Origin: Leuctra nigra
Lineage: Eukaryota; Arthropoda; Insecta; Plecoptera; Leuctridae
Length of the DNA: 64,000 bases
Direction of reading: 5' to 3'
Assembly (NCBI GenBank): GCA_934045905.1
Contig: OW203767.1
Coordinates: 27,846,785-27,910,784 of the forward strand
Positions 1 to 11,091 of this stretch are shown in pieces; the first letter of the stretch is position 1; each line of letters begins with the position of its first letter. The position numbers and the translations under genes are program-made. The notes under the pieces are model-generated. The model was not told where the DNA came from. It saw only the letters and a list, made by a program, of their open reading frames with translations, and did no database searches.

Positions 1-632
1 TGTCAACAGAACTTCGAAAAACGACACGCTTTATAGTGGAAACATTTGAAACTCTTGAAGGTATTTTGTATCAATTGCATCAATTGATTCTGGACTGAGG
101 GAAAAGCTGCGAGGAAGGACGAGCGCTGGAATAGAACATGACCTCCCGAGCACAACCACCAGAGCCAACTTGCTCTGTAATTCAATTACCTCCGTCGTAC
201 TCCAAGTAAATATTGGAGATAATATTTCCTAAATATTGTCATCACTTTTGAACCATTCAAACAACGAAAACAATTAAAAATAATTAACATAGCTATAATT
301 CAGACCTTAGCAATATAAACACTATTAACACAGACTAGTCATAGCTGTGCCATTATTACACATTTTACACAAACTTGACTCAAAACTGAAAAAAAAACTA
401 TGAGTTTTGGTTTAAACCTAGTTTACAATAAATGTATGTTATTGCTAAGGTGGGTGCAATAATTATCTTGTTGTAATCATTTTGATATTTTGCATAGGTA
501 ATTTGAATGATTTAATAGTTATACTTGGTTATACCTAATGCATCAAAGATTATAATGAATCATGAAATATTGTCTCCAGTATTGAATCCGGGATTCGAAT
601 TCCGGTCTCCGAATTGTCTCCAAATAACTGAC

Positions 633-815
633 CTCTGCCACGTCATGCTTGTCCAACTGCCCTGCGAATGTATTCCCCATGTCTGTGAAGAACTGCTCTG
701 TGTCCGTGAGCGGCTGGTTGGTCTCTTCTTTATACGCCGCTATCGCCAGATACTTCTCCGAATACTTCAATTTCTGTATGTGGCTCAGCCGTTCCCAGTC
801 GCACCAGACTACACT
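633..815 (-). CDS. Single internal exon of an unidentified host gene
   Basis: A 183-bp segment (61 codons, phase 0 at both ends) lies between a good acceptor (pyrimidine tract and CAG just above 815) and a GTCAGT donor just below 633 on the minus strand. The encoded peptide is mixed in composition and rich in charged and aromatic residues (it starts SVVWCDWERLSHIQKLKYSE). It is more GC-rich than its surroundings, which suggests host coding sequence and not a transposon. I do not recognise the family. A possible next exon lies at about 3-135, after the acceptor near 136, but that reading is weak and overlaps SINE-like sequence. No other exon of this gene is visible upstream, so the gene would mostly lie outside the window or be a relic. 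Confidence 0.45.
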
Positions 816-1231
816 CTGTAGGGAAGAAGAGGAATTGATACATTTCATTGTAGGGAATCGAGTTCCACAGAATTGGGAATTTAAAAGTTTAGAATAAGGA
901 CCCAGTAGCCTTTTTATTTAGTGGTGTTTAACGTCGCACTATTGTGCAACTAGGAGGTCAAGATATATCTAGAGCCACGTATGATCATCACGGAAAACTG
1001 CTCTCGGCGTTGGTTCGACGTTCGGCGCTCAGCGCTGAAAGATGTAACCTTGAACGCCAGCGCTCGGCGTTGGCCAATCAGGAGGCGTACCTTTCTCTGC
1101 ACTTGTCTACATGGCAAGCGCTGCGCGAAACGTGACAAAAACCTCAGGGCATGATTGTGATCGGCTGATGACATACCTGATCAGGGCCGGATTAAACTGT
1201 TTGGCGTCCCTAGGCTAATTCACTAGATGCG

Positions 1232-1251
1232 CCCCCCCCCCCCCCCCCCCC
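1232..1251. repeat. poly-C homopolymer
   Basis: About 20 consecutive C. A matching run of about 18 G lies at 1537-1554 inside the same hAT-like element, so the two could base-pair as a long G:C stem. Homopolymer length is unreliable in assemblies. Confidence 0.9.
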
Positions 1252-1838
1252 ACAAAGGAAACAATTCCACCCTGTATATTTCAATAGCCCTCAACTTGCC
1301 CCGCAGGGCCTCATTCGGATTTTTTAACACTTTTATAATGAATCTTCGAATTTAAAATGATGCTCTTTTCTCTTAAAATCATGTAACGACGCTGTTATCA
1401 CAGAAAGTGCCTAAAATGGGGTATCAAACCCGCGAGGATGAAAGCATTAGAACTTAGAAGGCTACACACGCCCCATTGCGCATTTTTCTATCCAAGTCAC
1501 TGTACCACCTCAAGTTCGGAACCCCACCATTTTTCAGGGGGGGGGGGGGGGGGGATTTCCATATTACCCATTCTATTGAAAATACTATCCAGTAATTATC
1601 TTTACACAAGTTACAATATTTTCAGATTACCTACTTTGTATTGATAGTTTGTTTATGATTTCATATTTTTTATCATAATTTGGCATTTATTTGACAGTGC
1701 GGCGCCCCCTGGAAGCTTGCGCCCCTATGGTCATCTTGTTATGTTGGTAACCCAGAATATAGTTGCTAATTTGAGTTTACTTCCGGTAAAGGAAAAACGG
1801 AACTAGGCAGGGGCCATGATGGATCAATCTCGTGTCAG

Positions 1839-2813
1839 CAGTGTTGCCAACTCGGCTCTTTTGGAGCTAGATCTAGCTATTTCTAGGTCTTGACTAGCCC
1901 GTAAATTTGTAGTTTGCTCGGGCGAGTAATCCTAGCTATTTTCAATCTCAAATTCAGCTCTTTTCCTTAAAATAAGGAGCTAGACATAATTAAAAATTGT
2001 GTTTGTATATTTGACACAATCACGCACTCTAGACATTTCCTACAGGGTAAAAAAGTGTTGCCAACTAACGTACTTTTCAATCAAAGTTTAATTTGTTCAT
2101 TTGTTGATTCTGAGATTGACGAATATGACATGTTTCATTAGATTTCTTAAGATTTGTTGATTATGGAATGTTTTATTGAGTTTCTTTCAGATTTTAAATT
2201 TAGATAACATTTTTATGTACACTCCCCCAAATAATAAACGGTACTTGGTACAAAACGTATTGGCTGCTGGGCCGGTTCCTTGACAATCAATCCTTGTTAT
2301 TATCAATGAAATCAGAGCTCACCTAAAAGAGTTAGATAATGCGTTAGCACTGACTTCATGGGATGATGCCATCAAACCTTAATCAGTCAATTCATTTTCT
2401 TTCGAGTACCGTTTATTATTTGGGGGAGTGTACATTGACGAATATGACTTGTTTATTAATATCAAGTTCCAATTTAGTTCACATAACTATTGTAAAACAT
2501 AATTATTAATCTTAAATATATGCATATTTTTTTATAATTTGCTAATTACATTGTGTCAAAAACAGTTATTTTCATTATACGAAAGAAACGAAATACAACT
2601 TATTAAGGAAGACATTTTTCAGGAGTAAATATTCATTGTTGGTACGCATTACTTTTTCCTTATAACTTATTTCATTTTCCTTTCCTTATTCCAATAATCT
2701 GTAATAGGTTGCAAAGTTGTAATAATCTAGCTCCCATCATCCAATTTCTAGCTCTTTTTAGGGGTAAAATTTCTGATCTAGCTCATTTTCATTTTTCGTA
2801 TTTGGCAACACTG
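1839..2813. mobile_element. hAT-like non-autonomous element nested in 1182-3057
   Basis: Inverted termini CAGTGTTGCCAA and TTGGCAACACTG are flanked by an exact 8-bp TSD, cgtgtcag (1831-1838 and 2814-2821). No coding capacity is seen. The interior repeats the word agctag/ctagct near both ends. It is itself interrupted by the Tc1-like MITE at 2220-2430. Confidence 0.88.
2220..2430. mobile_element. Tc1/mariner-type MITE (CACTCCCCC family)
   Basis: This is a 211-bp element. Its inverted termini begin CACTCCCCCAAATAATAAAC and are about 26 bp long, near-perfect, and bounded by TA on both sides. It sits inside the hAT-like element 1839-2813, so it is the youngest layer of that nest. There is no coding capacity. 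Confidence 0.85.
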
Positions 2814-2957
2814 CGTGTCAGCAGTGACTGAGCAAAGACGTGAATGGTTCAAGTGTATCTCTTGTTATTAAAGTGATCATTATGTATAATAAATATATTC
2901 TTTGCAATCAATAATCTTTCAATGAATCGTCAACCTTTTCTACTCAATACATGACAC

Positions 2958-3012
2958 ATGGGTCGGCCTATACCTGGCAATGCTAAACAGGGTTCAACTT
3001 GGCCTGTCCCCG
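2958..3012 (-). repeat. Half copy of the MITE family seen at 13857-13948
   Basis: Read on the minus strand this matches, with few differences, the left part of the small hairpin element at 13857-13948 (shared core gacaggc...cagtttagcattgcca). It lies just inside the right end of the 1182-3057 element, so it is either part of that family's terminal region or a fragment. Confidence 0.55.
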
Positions 3013-3179
3013 ACCTTAGGCTATAGCCTAACTAGCCTAATGGGTAATCCGCCCCTATACCTGATTACTCAAGATATCTTGGGAGATGTTGATGAAGAAT
3101 AGCAGGAGATGGACGTGATGGGAATGTGGTGGTCATGGCTATTAGTACCGACTGAGGGAAACCACGATAAAACCAAGTC

Positions 3180-3262
3180 TGCAGGAAGGAAAGCCGCGGA
3201 AATCGAACCCGCGACCTCTGGAGTGCAAGTCCAGAACGTTACTGCCAGAGCCCACTTGCTTC
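3180..3262 (-). mobile_element. tRNA-derived SINE segment
   Basis: Read on the minus strand it has a tRNA-like promoter layout: a degenerate A-box region (ggctctggcag), then a B box in ggtcgcgggttcgatttcc. Stem complementarity is poor and there is no 3' CCA-type acceptor context, so I call it SINE-derived and not a tRNA gene. Confidence 0.55.
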
Positions 3263-3823
3263 TTATTTAAATACGAAGCTCAATAATGTATAATAGCAGC
3301 CACCGGGAATCAATCACATAGTATTCGGATTGCTTATTGGCGTAGAAACAAACTATATGACAAATAAATAGGTACCGAAGTAGTTCTTGACTATTGACTA
3401 TTTAAGTATATTCAATATTTTATTGCGGGACAGCTTGCTTTGTTAATAATCTGTTATGTAATTGTAACACTTACTTGATATTTCTGAAGTATTGTCAGAC
3501 AGAAGCACGTAGAGTGAAGAGTCCTGCAGAGCTGCTGAGTCTGATGTACCTGCTTCCTCCAGCGCCACCTGTAGTACACTGACTGAGCTGCAGTGAAGAT
3601 GAAGAGCAATGCCAATGTCTTGTCATCGATCAGCTGTTCAACCAACAACATCACTAATATTCCCTCAATGTGTCATTCAACAAGGGAGGAGTACGTATAG
3701 CGGGGTTGTCGAACTCATCAATAGACTGCAGGAACTATCTGATGATTTGATTACAGCCTTGAATAATAATAGATATTTACAATATAGACTATGTTGAATG
3801 ATGGACAGAGTTGTAAAGATGAA

Positions 3824-4731
3824 TTGTATATAGACTGCCAAGCACCTTTCCCCCTAAAAAGATTGAGATCTAAAAGAAGGTCGCAGCAATAATATATTGT
3901 TGAAACATTTTCGCACTTAAAATTCGTGAAATCATTTCGCCCAGTTCCTGCCGCCAAGCACAACATTATAAACCAAACATTGTACCCAAATTTGAGATGA
4001 GAAAAAACCTCTAGGTGAACCGTCATAGTATAAACTTTAAAACAATTATACTCATTTAAAACGAAAAATAGAAAGTATTCAAATTTTAAAAACGTTAACA
4101 AAATCAATTTAAAAACATTTTTTTTACATAACTTAAAATAAAAATTAAAAAAAATTATTTAAAATTTAATTAAAAAAAAATTTAAAGTAAAAAAAATAAA
4201 AATAAAGCTTGGCGCATTGAATTTGCACCGTCATGTTGACTTCTTCCTTCTTCTCCTTCATCGTCTTCTTCTTCCTTCTTTCTTTCGTCGTCTCCTTGGT
4301 CGACATCTTCTTTTTATGTTGCCCCCTCCTTGACACAATGCGCCAAGCTTTATTTTTATTTTTTTTACTTTTAATTTTTTTTTAATTAAATTTTAAATAA
4401 TTTTTTTTAATTTTTATTTTAAGTTATGTAAAAAAAATGTTTTTAAATTGATTTTGTTAACGTTTTTAAAATTTGAATACTTTCTATTTTTCGTTTTAAA
4501 TGAGTATAATTGTTTTAAAGTTTATACTATGACGGTTCACCTAGAGGTTTTTTCTCATCTCAAATTTGGGTACAATGTTTGGTTTATAATGTTGTGCTTG
4601 GCGGCAGGAACTGGGCGAAATGATTTCACGAATTTTAAGTGCGAAAATGTTTCAACAATATATTATTGCTGCGACCTTCTTTTAGATCTCAATCTTTTTA
4701 GGGGGAAAGGTGCTTGGCAGTCTATATACAA
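3824..4731. repeat. Large foldback: 395-bp inverted arms, 118-bp spacer
   Basis: Bases 3824-4218 and 4337-4731 are inverted copies of equal length (395 bp) and look nearly identical. They give the same apparent peptide on opposite strands, which is an artefact of the palindrome. The spacer is pyrimidine-rich (repeated ctt/cttc). The arms contain long A/T runs and one gcgccaagctt block next to the spacer. A shortened version (arms about 85 bp) ends copy B at 35990-36250. Confidence 0.93.
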
Positions 4732-5208
4732 GTTTTTGTTTTTGTACAACATGTCACATGAGGTGGTAGTTTACAGCAGCTTGCATTGATCTTTGAGTGT
4801 TACCTATCATTACATTGTTAACGCCAACAACGTCACTTCTTGTCTAAAAATTTCTGTTTTTCTTCCAATAGTTCCCAAGTTAGTATAACGAAAGGGTCAA
4901 TTTCTTTTGGTTGAATATGAGTTATCTCAACTTTTAAATTGCTAAAAGTTCACAACTTGTTAATAACGTAAATTGTAGGTGTATTGTTCCGGTGTAGACC
5001 GGAATTTGTGCGTCATCTCGTACTACGCACATTAGTTGCCAGTTGGTAAACTGAAAGGTACACGAAAGGTAGATGATTGTAAATGCGTTTCATTAATTTT
5101 AAATTCTTCTAAGTTCACTTTTTTGTGTAATTTAAACTCTATTGGTAAAGCGTTAAGGCTTACAGATGTTTACAGCACATTTTAAATAAAATCCGGATGT
5201 GTTTTGGA

Positions 5209-6698
5209 AGGCAATATAACTTAAAAGGAACTTATTTCATAAGTTAACTTTCCAGTTTCTGGAAACTTTCCAGGTAGGTAACTAACCAGTTCTTTATTTG
5301 AACTGGAACTAGTTCCTTTTTTTGAGGAACTAATCCAACACTGCTGTTTAGTAATAGTTCCATAACATGGATTATGCCGCAAATTTTTCCGCCAACAGTT
5401 TAAAAACGTACCAAAGATCACGAGTGGGGTTATGCAGAATATGCATATATAATTTTCTATTATTACCTACGGGTGATTTTTTAAATTAGGGGATGTTGGA
5501 AGGGATCAAGTATCATACGGTATGGGTTATTTCATATAGAATGAGTACACCAAATTTGGTTGAGATCGGTCAAAGGGTGTAGGAGAAAATAAGAACGTTC
5601 ATACCAAGAAGCCTTTTCCTTTGTTCATGCGCAGAGAGACACTACTGAAAGTTAAAGGAATTACGGCAAAGGATGTGGCCATTTGATATTGCCTTGTTGT
5701 GAAAATTGATTTTGAAGATGTCAACCTAGAGTTCCTTTAAGATTAACTAGCTGAGCCACCTGGTGTTTATAGTGCTGGTTGGGAAGGAGTAGGACGTATA
5801 TCATTAACAGTCACAAAACACACCAACACACGAACAAACCAACAAAGAACGGTCAACCTGATTGTACCTGACTGATTGCCAAGATACCCGAGAAGCTAAA
5901 GCACTATTTTTGCCGGAGAACAGACGCATAATCCTTGATCACACGCTTATAAATTCCCTAAGGTGTCTACCGCTTACATCGGTATGTACGAGGGACAATC
6001 AATTAAAAATCAATGTACCTACCCATATTTTGTTTAAATCTCACTAAATGATAATTAACATAAAAAATCTCAAATGATTAAAAAAAAAATATATATATAT
6101 ATGATAACAATGAGAAAAAATGGTAACACGGAGCGTATTTTATCTCCTCGGTCCCATTCAGTGCGTACCTATACATTTAAAAAAAACTGTTGCTCGTCAA
6201 GACTCAAGTGAAAAAAACATTGTTTAAAATATGACTTTATCCAACACGTCATGTAATATACAAGCTAATGTTCAAATTCTTTTAAAAAGTACCAAATATA
6301 GTTATGAATGTAATTTATGAATAAGATTTTTTTATTTCATTTTGAATGAAATGGCTTTAAATAAAAGTCCTTTACGATTACTAATTTTACCCTGGGGACG
6401 TCTTCGAACGAGTCGTGTGCTTACTCATTGTCTTGAAGTATACAATTTTACAATAAATAGTGTGAAAATAAGTTATTTGAAAATACAATTGTGCTAGAAG
6501 ACAGCCTCCTACTGCAGCAGAATCTATTATGTTATATTCCAAAACAAGTGTCATCTACGTACATTTGTATTCGTTTAAAAGTGTCAAGACAACATAGGAA
6601 ACCAAACCTCTGATACGCTCACAACACAACCCCCACCCCTAATCCACCAGCCACTGAATAGATCTGAATGTGAATTGTTTATTCTCCAAGCAATGACG
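5209..6698. repeat. About 1.5 kb present only in composite copy A
   Basis: Copy B (near 35530) goes directly from the sequence matching 5208 to the sequence matching 6699, so this block was inserted in A or deleted from B. I see no clear TSD, inverted termini or protein. It includes an (AT)n run near 6092-6102. Confidence 0.6.
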
Positions 6699-6744
6699 AT
6701 TCACGATATTAAATGACCTTTTATTGTTGTTGTTTATTGATTAT

Positions 6745-6785
6745 GGTGTGTGTGTGGGGTGGGGGGGAGGGGGTGTATGTGTTTA
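6745..6785. repeat. GT/G-rich low-complexity tract
   Basis: A (GT)n stretch runs into G-rich sequence. The corresponding place in copy B (35450-35478) is a long C run followed by (AC)n, so the tract has changed length between copies. Confidence 0.8.
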
Positions 6786-7504
6786 TTACGCATAGATCAT
6801 ACAATCAATTAGTCTACCGGTCTTTATTCCTGATAGTGATGGCATATTGTTGATGCATCTAATTGATTTATTGTTTGTTTTGATATTTTAGACAGTATGA
6901 ATTATTTCGTGCATTAGGTATTCTTTTAAAAATGCCATTGCATAATTGACCATGTTTGTAAACACCTTTCGCACAAGGCATTCGATTGGCGTCAGAATAC
7001 CATTGTTCATTGTGCGTAGTTAATCTATTATTCTTTATTCTACACAAAACGAAGTTTCAATACTCTCGAAACTGAAATAAATTTAGATATTATAATATTC
7101 ATACGTGAAGTAGTAGAAATAAAGATGTCATTATGGAACGGAATCGATGTCTGTTATTCGTTTGTATTATTGTCCCAATACTTGAATATCCATAAATACT
7201 ACCCAAACTAGTTTTCTCAAATGGTTGATACTACGTCATATTCTGTCGTCATATTGAGGTATATTTGAGGTTTGAATCTTTCAATGTGACAAAATTATGA
7301 AGTTCACCTAGAATTCTACGAGCGGCTAGAGACAGAAGGTGCTCCAGGCGGCGTAGGGCGCGCGCATAAGTTTTACTGGGCAGCCTAAGGAATAAAACTC
7401 TCTATGGGTATAGACAAAGTCGAACTGGCGAAAATTAAAACTGTGCAACTTAAAAAAATAACTCTATGGTAAGGCAGAATTAAAACTTGTAAAAATTGCA
7501 AATA

Positions 7505-7590
7505 AAAAAGTACGACCCCGGCCAGTATCGAACCGGCGACCCCTAACACCGTAAGCCAATGCACTGTCTATTGCGCCAACAGGACGGCGA
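7505..7590 (-). mobile_element. tRNA-like module inside composite copy A
   Basis: On the minus strand the order is gttggcgcaatagacagtgc, then gtgttaggggtcgccggttcga, which resembles A- and B-box spacing of a tRNA. The same module is on the plus strand at 34612-34690 in copy B. It is annotated as SINE/tRNA-derived because it lacks a proper acceptor stem. Confidence 0.55.
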
Positions 7591-7854
7591 TACTGTATGC
7601 CGTTCGTAACCACTAAACTAGCAAATGGGCGAAGATTTCAACAAGACGCAATGTCGCTCGTCATACCTGCAGCATTACCTATACGAACCTGATACTATCT
7701 GTGATCGCGATGGCAATCGGCGTGCCGCGATGGCGATGTTTCGGGTTATTGATGATCTACACAGCATCCCTCGACCTCTCATTTGAATATATATACTGGA
7801 AGGTATCATCGCTTACACAAATTAAAAAAGGATGATGTGAAAAAAAAGTTTTTC

Positions 7855-7932
7855 TAGGATCGGGAATCGAACCCGTTATGCAGGAACACAAGCCAGCTGC
7901 CTCCGATAATTCAGCTATTCAGGCCGACAGGA
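7855..7932 (-). mobile_element. Second tRNA-like module inside composite copy A
   Basis: Read on the minus strand it ends in a strong B-box block (acgggttcgattcccgatcc) preceded by a degenerate A-box region. It is repeated at 19891-19970 in copy B. It is a relic of a tRNA-derived SINE carried by the composite element. Confidence 0.55.
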
Positions 7933-8285
7933 TGTGTGGAGTTGACAGCGAAGCTGCTGTGTCGGTAGATGAAGGGGAAGAGCGGAACGCTTAATATTGA
8001 TAATTTTTCCACTTCCGGTTTGAAAATTTTGTTTTTTCTTGAAGTGGAGTGTCTAGCAATACATTGTCTTTAATGTTGCCAAATTTCAAAACTGTCGATG
8101 GACCCGTTTGACTTTTGAAAAAAATTAAAATTTTAAATTGGATAAATTCACTTCCGGTCAAAATATTTCAGATTTTCTTTCAGAAGTACGCGTGAGAAGG
8201 GGGACTCTATGTGTCTACCAAATTTCAACTCTCTAGACCAAACCGTGCAATCTGTAGAAAAGGGCAAGCAAAACGACGTGCCTAG

Positions 8286-8287
8286 CT

Positions 8288-8321
<34 letters not shown>
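8286..8321. repeat. (CCAG)n microsatellite
   Basis: About eight tandem CCAG/CAGC units follow ctagctag. The same site in copy B (19520-19545) has only about three units, so it is a length-variable microsatellite. Confidence 0.9.
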
Positions 8322-8323
<2 letters not shown>

Positions 8324-8583
8324 CCAAAGTCAATCCTTGCATGTTTGAGGCCCAAAATTCACCCCGAAGGGATGATCGCAGCACTTTGATTTTTGGTTAG
8401 GTGTTGTCAGGTGGCTAAATATACCCGATAACCATGGTTTTCAACTTTCATTTCTCACTGCATGTATGCCTGCCGATACCTCGTTTTGACCACTTAAGCC
8501 GTTGCTGTTTAAGTCTCTGGTAGTAGCTCGTACGTTGTAAGATAGAGCGGTGCTTGGCAGCGTCGAGCTAACGCCCGACTAGA

Positions 8584-9628
8584 TTCTGTACTCAGAGGTA
8601 GAAGGCTGAAGGCCATTTCAATTATTAAAAAACCAGTAATTCTGTCTTCATCCAATCATATTTGTAATGGTGACATGAGTCATTGTGTAAGAGAATACGT
8701 CAATATAAATCTTTTTGTTGACAACAGTAAAATGGATTGATTGAGCTTCATTCCAAAAGTGTGCACCGGAAAATCGAGAAAATGGACTTCTGACCTTCTT
8801 CCTCTGAGGCACAGAATTAGTTTTGAAAAGTTACACTTTACAGAAATAGCTGAATTTGATAATTTTTCCAATTTTATGATCCAGTGGGCCGAAAATAATT
8901 CCCACAAATAAGTGATACGTGATGGAGCCACTTCTGGCAAGATGGCTACTATCAGGTCCACATATTAATTTGTTTGTTTTTACATTTCGTGTTTCCATAA
9001 AGCAGTGAAAAAACAAAAAACCAATGAAATTGATATTTAGCTATAAATTTACATTTTTGTCCATAACAAACAACTATATCAACTATTTGTATTTATATTT
9101 ATGCAAATGCGCCCTTGATAGCCGCTATTTATCTAGTACCACAAAATCCACCAGAGGTCAGTTGTGTTCCTTATTTTCTCGAATAGCTACAATAATTTTG
9201 CACAAACTTGTGGCACATCTGAAATATTTTCAGCTGTGACACGAGCTAAAGTTGCATTGCTAAACTCGACTAACAAGTTAGCAACTCTAATTAATGTTCA
9301 TAATTTGAATACTCGAAAGTTGAACGATATAATTGAAATAATATCTTCAATGTCTACCTCCAAGATCGATCCTCTATCTCGAATAATAGGCAAGTTCGTG
9401 TAGCACAACGCAATACATGGAGTATCCGACGGGATGGCTCTCATCCTCATTTCTGTTGGATTCTATGAATGCAGAAGCAGTACTAGAAAGGACCAAGAAA
9501 TAAGTGAAAGAAAACGTAAAAGGGTTTGTTTCTTTCTCCACTGGCTCAATCAACAGAAATATTATCAGTAGAAGTTACGTAATTTTTTCGTCTTATTTAG
9601 TGAAATCTAGTTTACTTTTTAGTATGTA
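8584..9628. other. Intergenic stretch with a dispersed repeat, no gene
   Basis: Near 8650-8710 is sequence related, in opposite orientation, to 21760-21830 and 37800-37860 (shared block gtattctcttac...atgtcaccattaca). Short open frames here show no family features. I see no gene. Confidence 0.5.
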
Positions 9629-9838
9629 CACTCAGCCAAACAAAACTTGAACGTTGACCAAATTTGAATGACTGCTGGTCATGTCCCATAACCAATCAAA
9701 GCTGTTATTATAATTGAAATGTGAGGTCACCTACTAGAGTGAGACAATGAGATCGCTTAGACTGACTTCTGATGGTGCGTTCTTACATTTATCAGCCTAT
9801 CAGATTTATTGAACGTTCAAGTTTTGTTTGGCCAAGTG
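9629..9838. mobile_element. Tc1/mariner-type MITE, CACTCAGCC family, copy 1
   Basis: This is a 210-bp element bounded by TA. Its termini CACTCAGCCAAACAAAACTT and its inverse at the right (ending GTTTGGCCAAGTG) form about 26-bp inverted repeats. A second copy, with the same internal sequence but split by a hAT-like insertion, lies at 15497-16573 and acts as its paralogue. Confidence 0.88.
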
Positions 9839-9935
9839 TACCAGTTAAGAAATTTATATTGCTTTCATTAGAAAATTCGTTAGACATTCCATGATAATTT
9901 GCCCAACTTTTATTAAACAAGGAAAGTAAATGGTA

Positions 9936-10050
9936 CCATAAAAAAACACTCCGTGTAAAAATACCAGCCAAGTCTCTTCAACTATAAAAAAAATAGAAGA
10001 AATATAAAAAATCAGCACTGAAAAGTAGTGATTGAGCGAGCGAAGCGAGC
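9936..10050. repeat. Half-arm of the 38287-38683 palindrome, then an agcgagcg hairpin
   Basis: The first about 90 bases match one arm of the palindrome at 38287-38683 (block cactccgtgtaaaaatacca). They end in gagcgagcgaagcgagcg, the inverse of the terminal motif of the repeats at 43553-43808 and 44632-44885. No gene is seen from here to the yellow gene. Confidence 0.6.
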
Positions 10051-10589
10051 GTCTCCTTTTGGCTCTTTTGGCACGGACCTCTGTTTTTTTTTTTCTGTTA
10101 CCTGACGATATAAAGATCAGAGTTTTTCTTCGATCGAGCTGAAATTTTGCACACATGTAAAGCCAGCCTTCTCTGTTTGAAGACCATAATTTTTTTGAAA
10201 TCCATTAATTGGTTAAAATTTAAATAAAATATATCTCCTGATAGGCTGAAAAATGAAAACGGTCTTCGATAATTCAGATCAAACTCATATTTTGCATGAT
10301 TATTAAGACCAACATTGTCTCTTATTTTACAAAACTTCATCCCAATCAGTTAAGAACGTATAAACTTATTAACATTTTTCATATCTGTCAGTAATGAAGT
10401 ATCAAAATGAATGTTTTCCAGTGCCAGTTGAATTGCATCCTTTTTGCTATATTTACCAGGATGCTTAGATGTTATTTTCAAGTTTCAATGAAAAGCATAA
10501 TATGTTGTGTTGATTGAGTGATTATATTTCAATTCAATATGGATGTATATGTTTTCTGTGCTTGTGTACGCATTTCCGGTTCGAGAATT

Positions 10590-10720
10590 TGCACGTCCCC
10601 GTGCTCGCTCACCAACGCGTTACACTAAGCGTTTTCCTAGTATAAACATTTGTTATATTATGTAGTGCAAATCGAGGTGCAAAACGATTCGGTGCATGTT
10701 GCTTCTAGCAGCAGCCGTTG
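10590..10720. repeat. Dispersed repeat sharing the acgcgttacactaagcgttt block
   Basis: The inverse of this block is found at 41400-41465 and 42883-42935, next to gagcgagcac sequence in all three. No coding capacity is seen. Confidence 0.55.
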
Positions 10721-10791
10721 CTCTGGCGGACTGTAAATCTAAACGGGATGATGTTTTGGTTGGGTTGATTTGAGATGTTGGTTTTATTAAC

Positions 10792-10823
10792 TTTTATTTA
10801 TTTATTTATTTATTTATTTATTA
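10792..10823. repeat. (TTTA)n microsatellite
   Basis: About eight TTTA units. On the minus strand this is a TAAA repeat, a form often left at LINE or SINE tails, but no element body could be assigned. Confidence 0.9.
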
Positions 10824-11091
10824 AAAATAATAAAATATACCACTCGACTCAGGTTGTGGAATTATCTCGTAGTGTATAGGTACTTGACATCTAATAGTTC
10901 CATAAATAAAATAGTGTTTATTTATGCCTGCACAGGCTATATGAAAACAATTTATTTTCTGTAAGTACAAATAAGTACAAAATAAAGAGATAGGTAACAA
11001 TGCTAAAATGTTAGTATAATGGTAATACTAAACAATTAGGTATATTATATTAAAACATCAAATAATAATTTTATTTCACAAATGTTCGTCT

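Larger units (their letters stand above)
1182..3057. mobile_element. hAT-like DNA element, outer of a three-level nest
   Basis: The ends are imperfect inverted repeats: CAGGGCCGGATTA at the left, and TAGGGGCGGATTA read inward from the right. They are flanked by an 8-bp direct repeat, tacctgat (1174-1181 and 3058-3065), the TSD length of hAT elements. No transposase was seen. The interior carries a poly-C run, a poly-G run, one copy of the CCCCGCAGGG motif at 1299-1308, and the complete element 1839-2813. Without that insert the element is about 0.9 kb, so it is non-autonomous. Confidence 0.8.
3824..8583 (+). mobile_element. Composite Helitron-like/foldback element, copy A
   Basis: The stretch 4731-8583 is found again in inverse orientation inside 19257-36250 (copy B). 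Together they define an element with a foldback at one end and, at the other, a hairpin (gtcgagc/gcccgac around taac) immediately followed by CTAGA. Copy A differs from B by an extra block at 5209-6698, by the lack of the 14.4-kb hAT-like insertion, and by loss of the outermost 20 bp at its left end. It contains two tRNA-like modules and a CAGC-type microsatellite but no open frame worth calling. The Helitron assignment rests on the CTAG-type end with hairpin and the absence of a TSD in copy B. It is inference. Confidence 0.6.

Noticed and set aside
543..848. Full 101-residue open frame around the orphan exon
   Set aside because: Splice signals cut it to 633-815. The outer parts are AT-rich and not coding-like.
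3751..4789. Two identical proteins of about 115 residues on opposite strands
   Set aside because: They are the two arms of the foldback 3824-4731 read outward. Sequence symmetry, not coding, explains the identity. A third copy at about 35951-36151 is the same repeat.
9024..9403. Overlapping plus-strand frames of about 75 residues
   Set aside because: AT-rich, no family features, no splice context that improves them.
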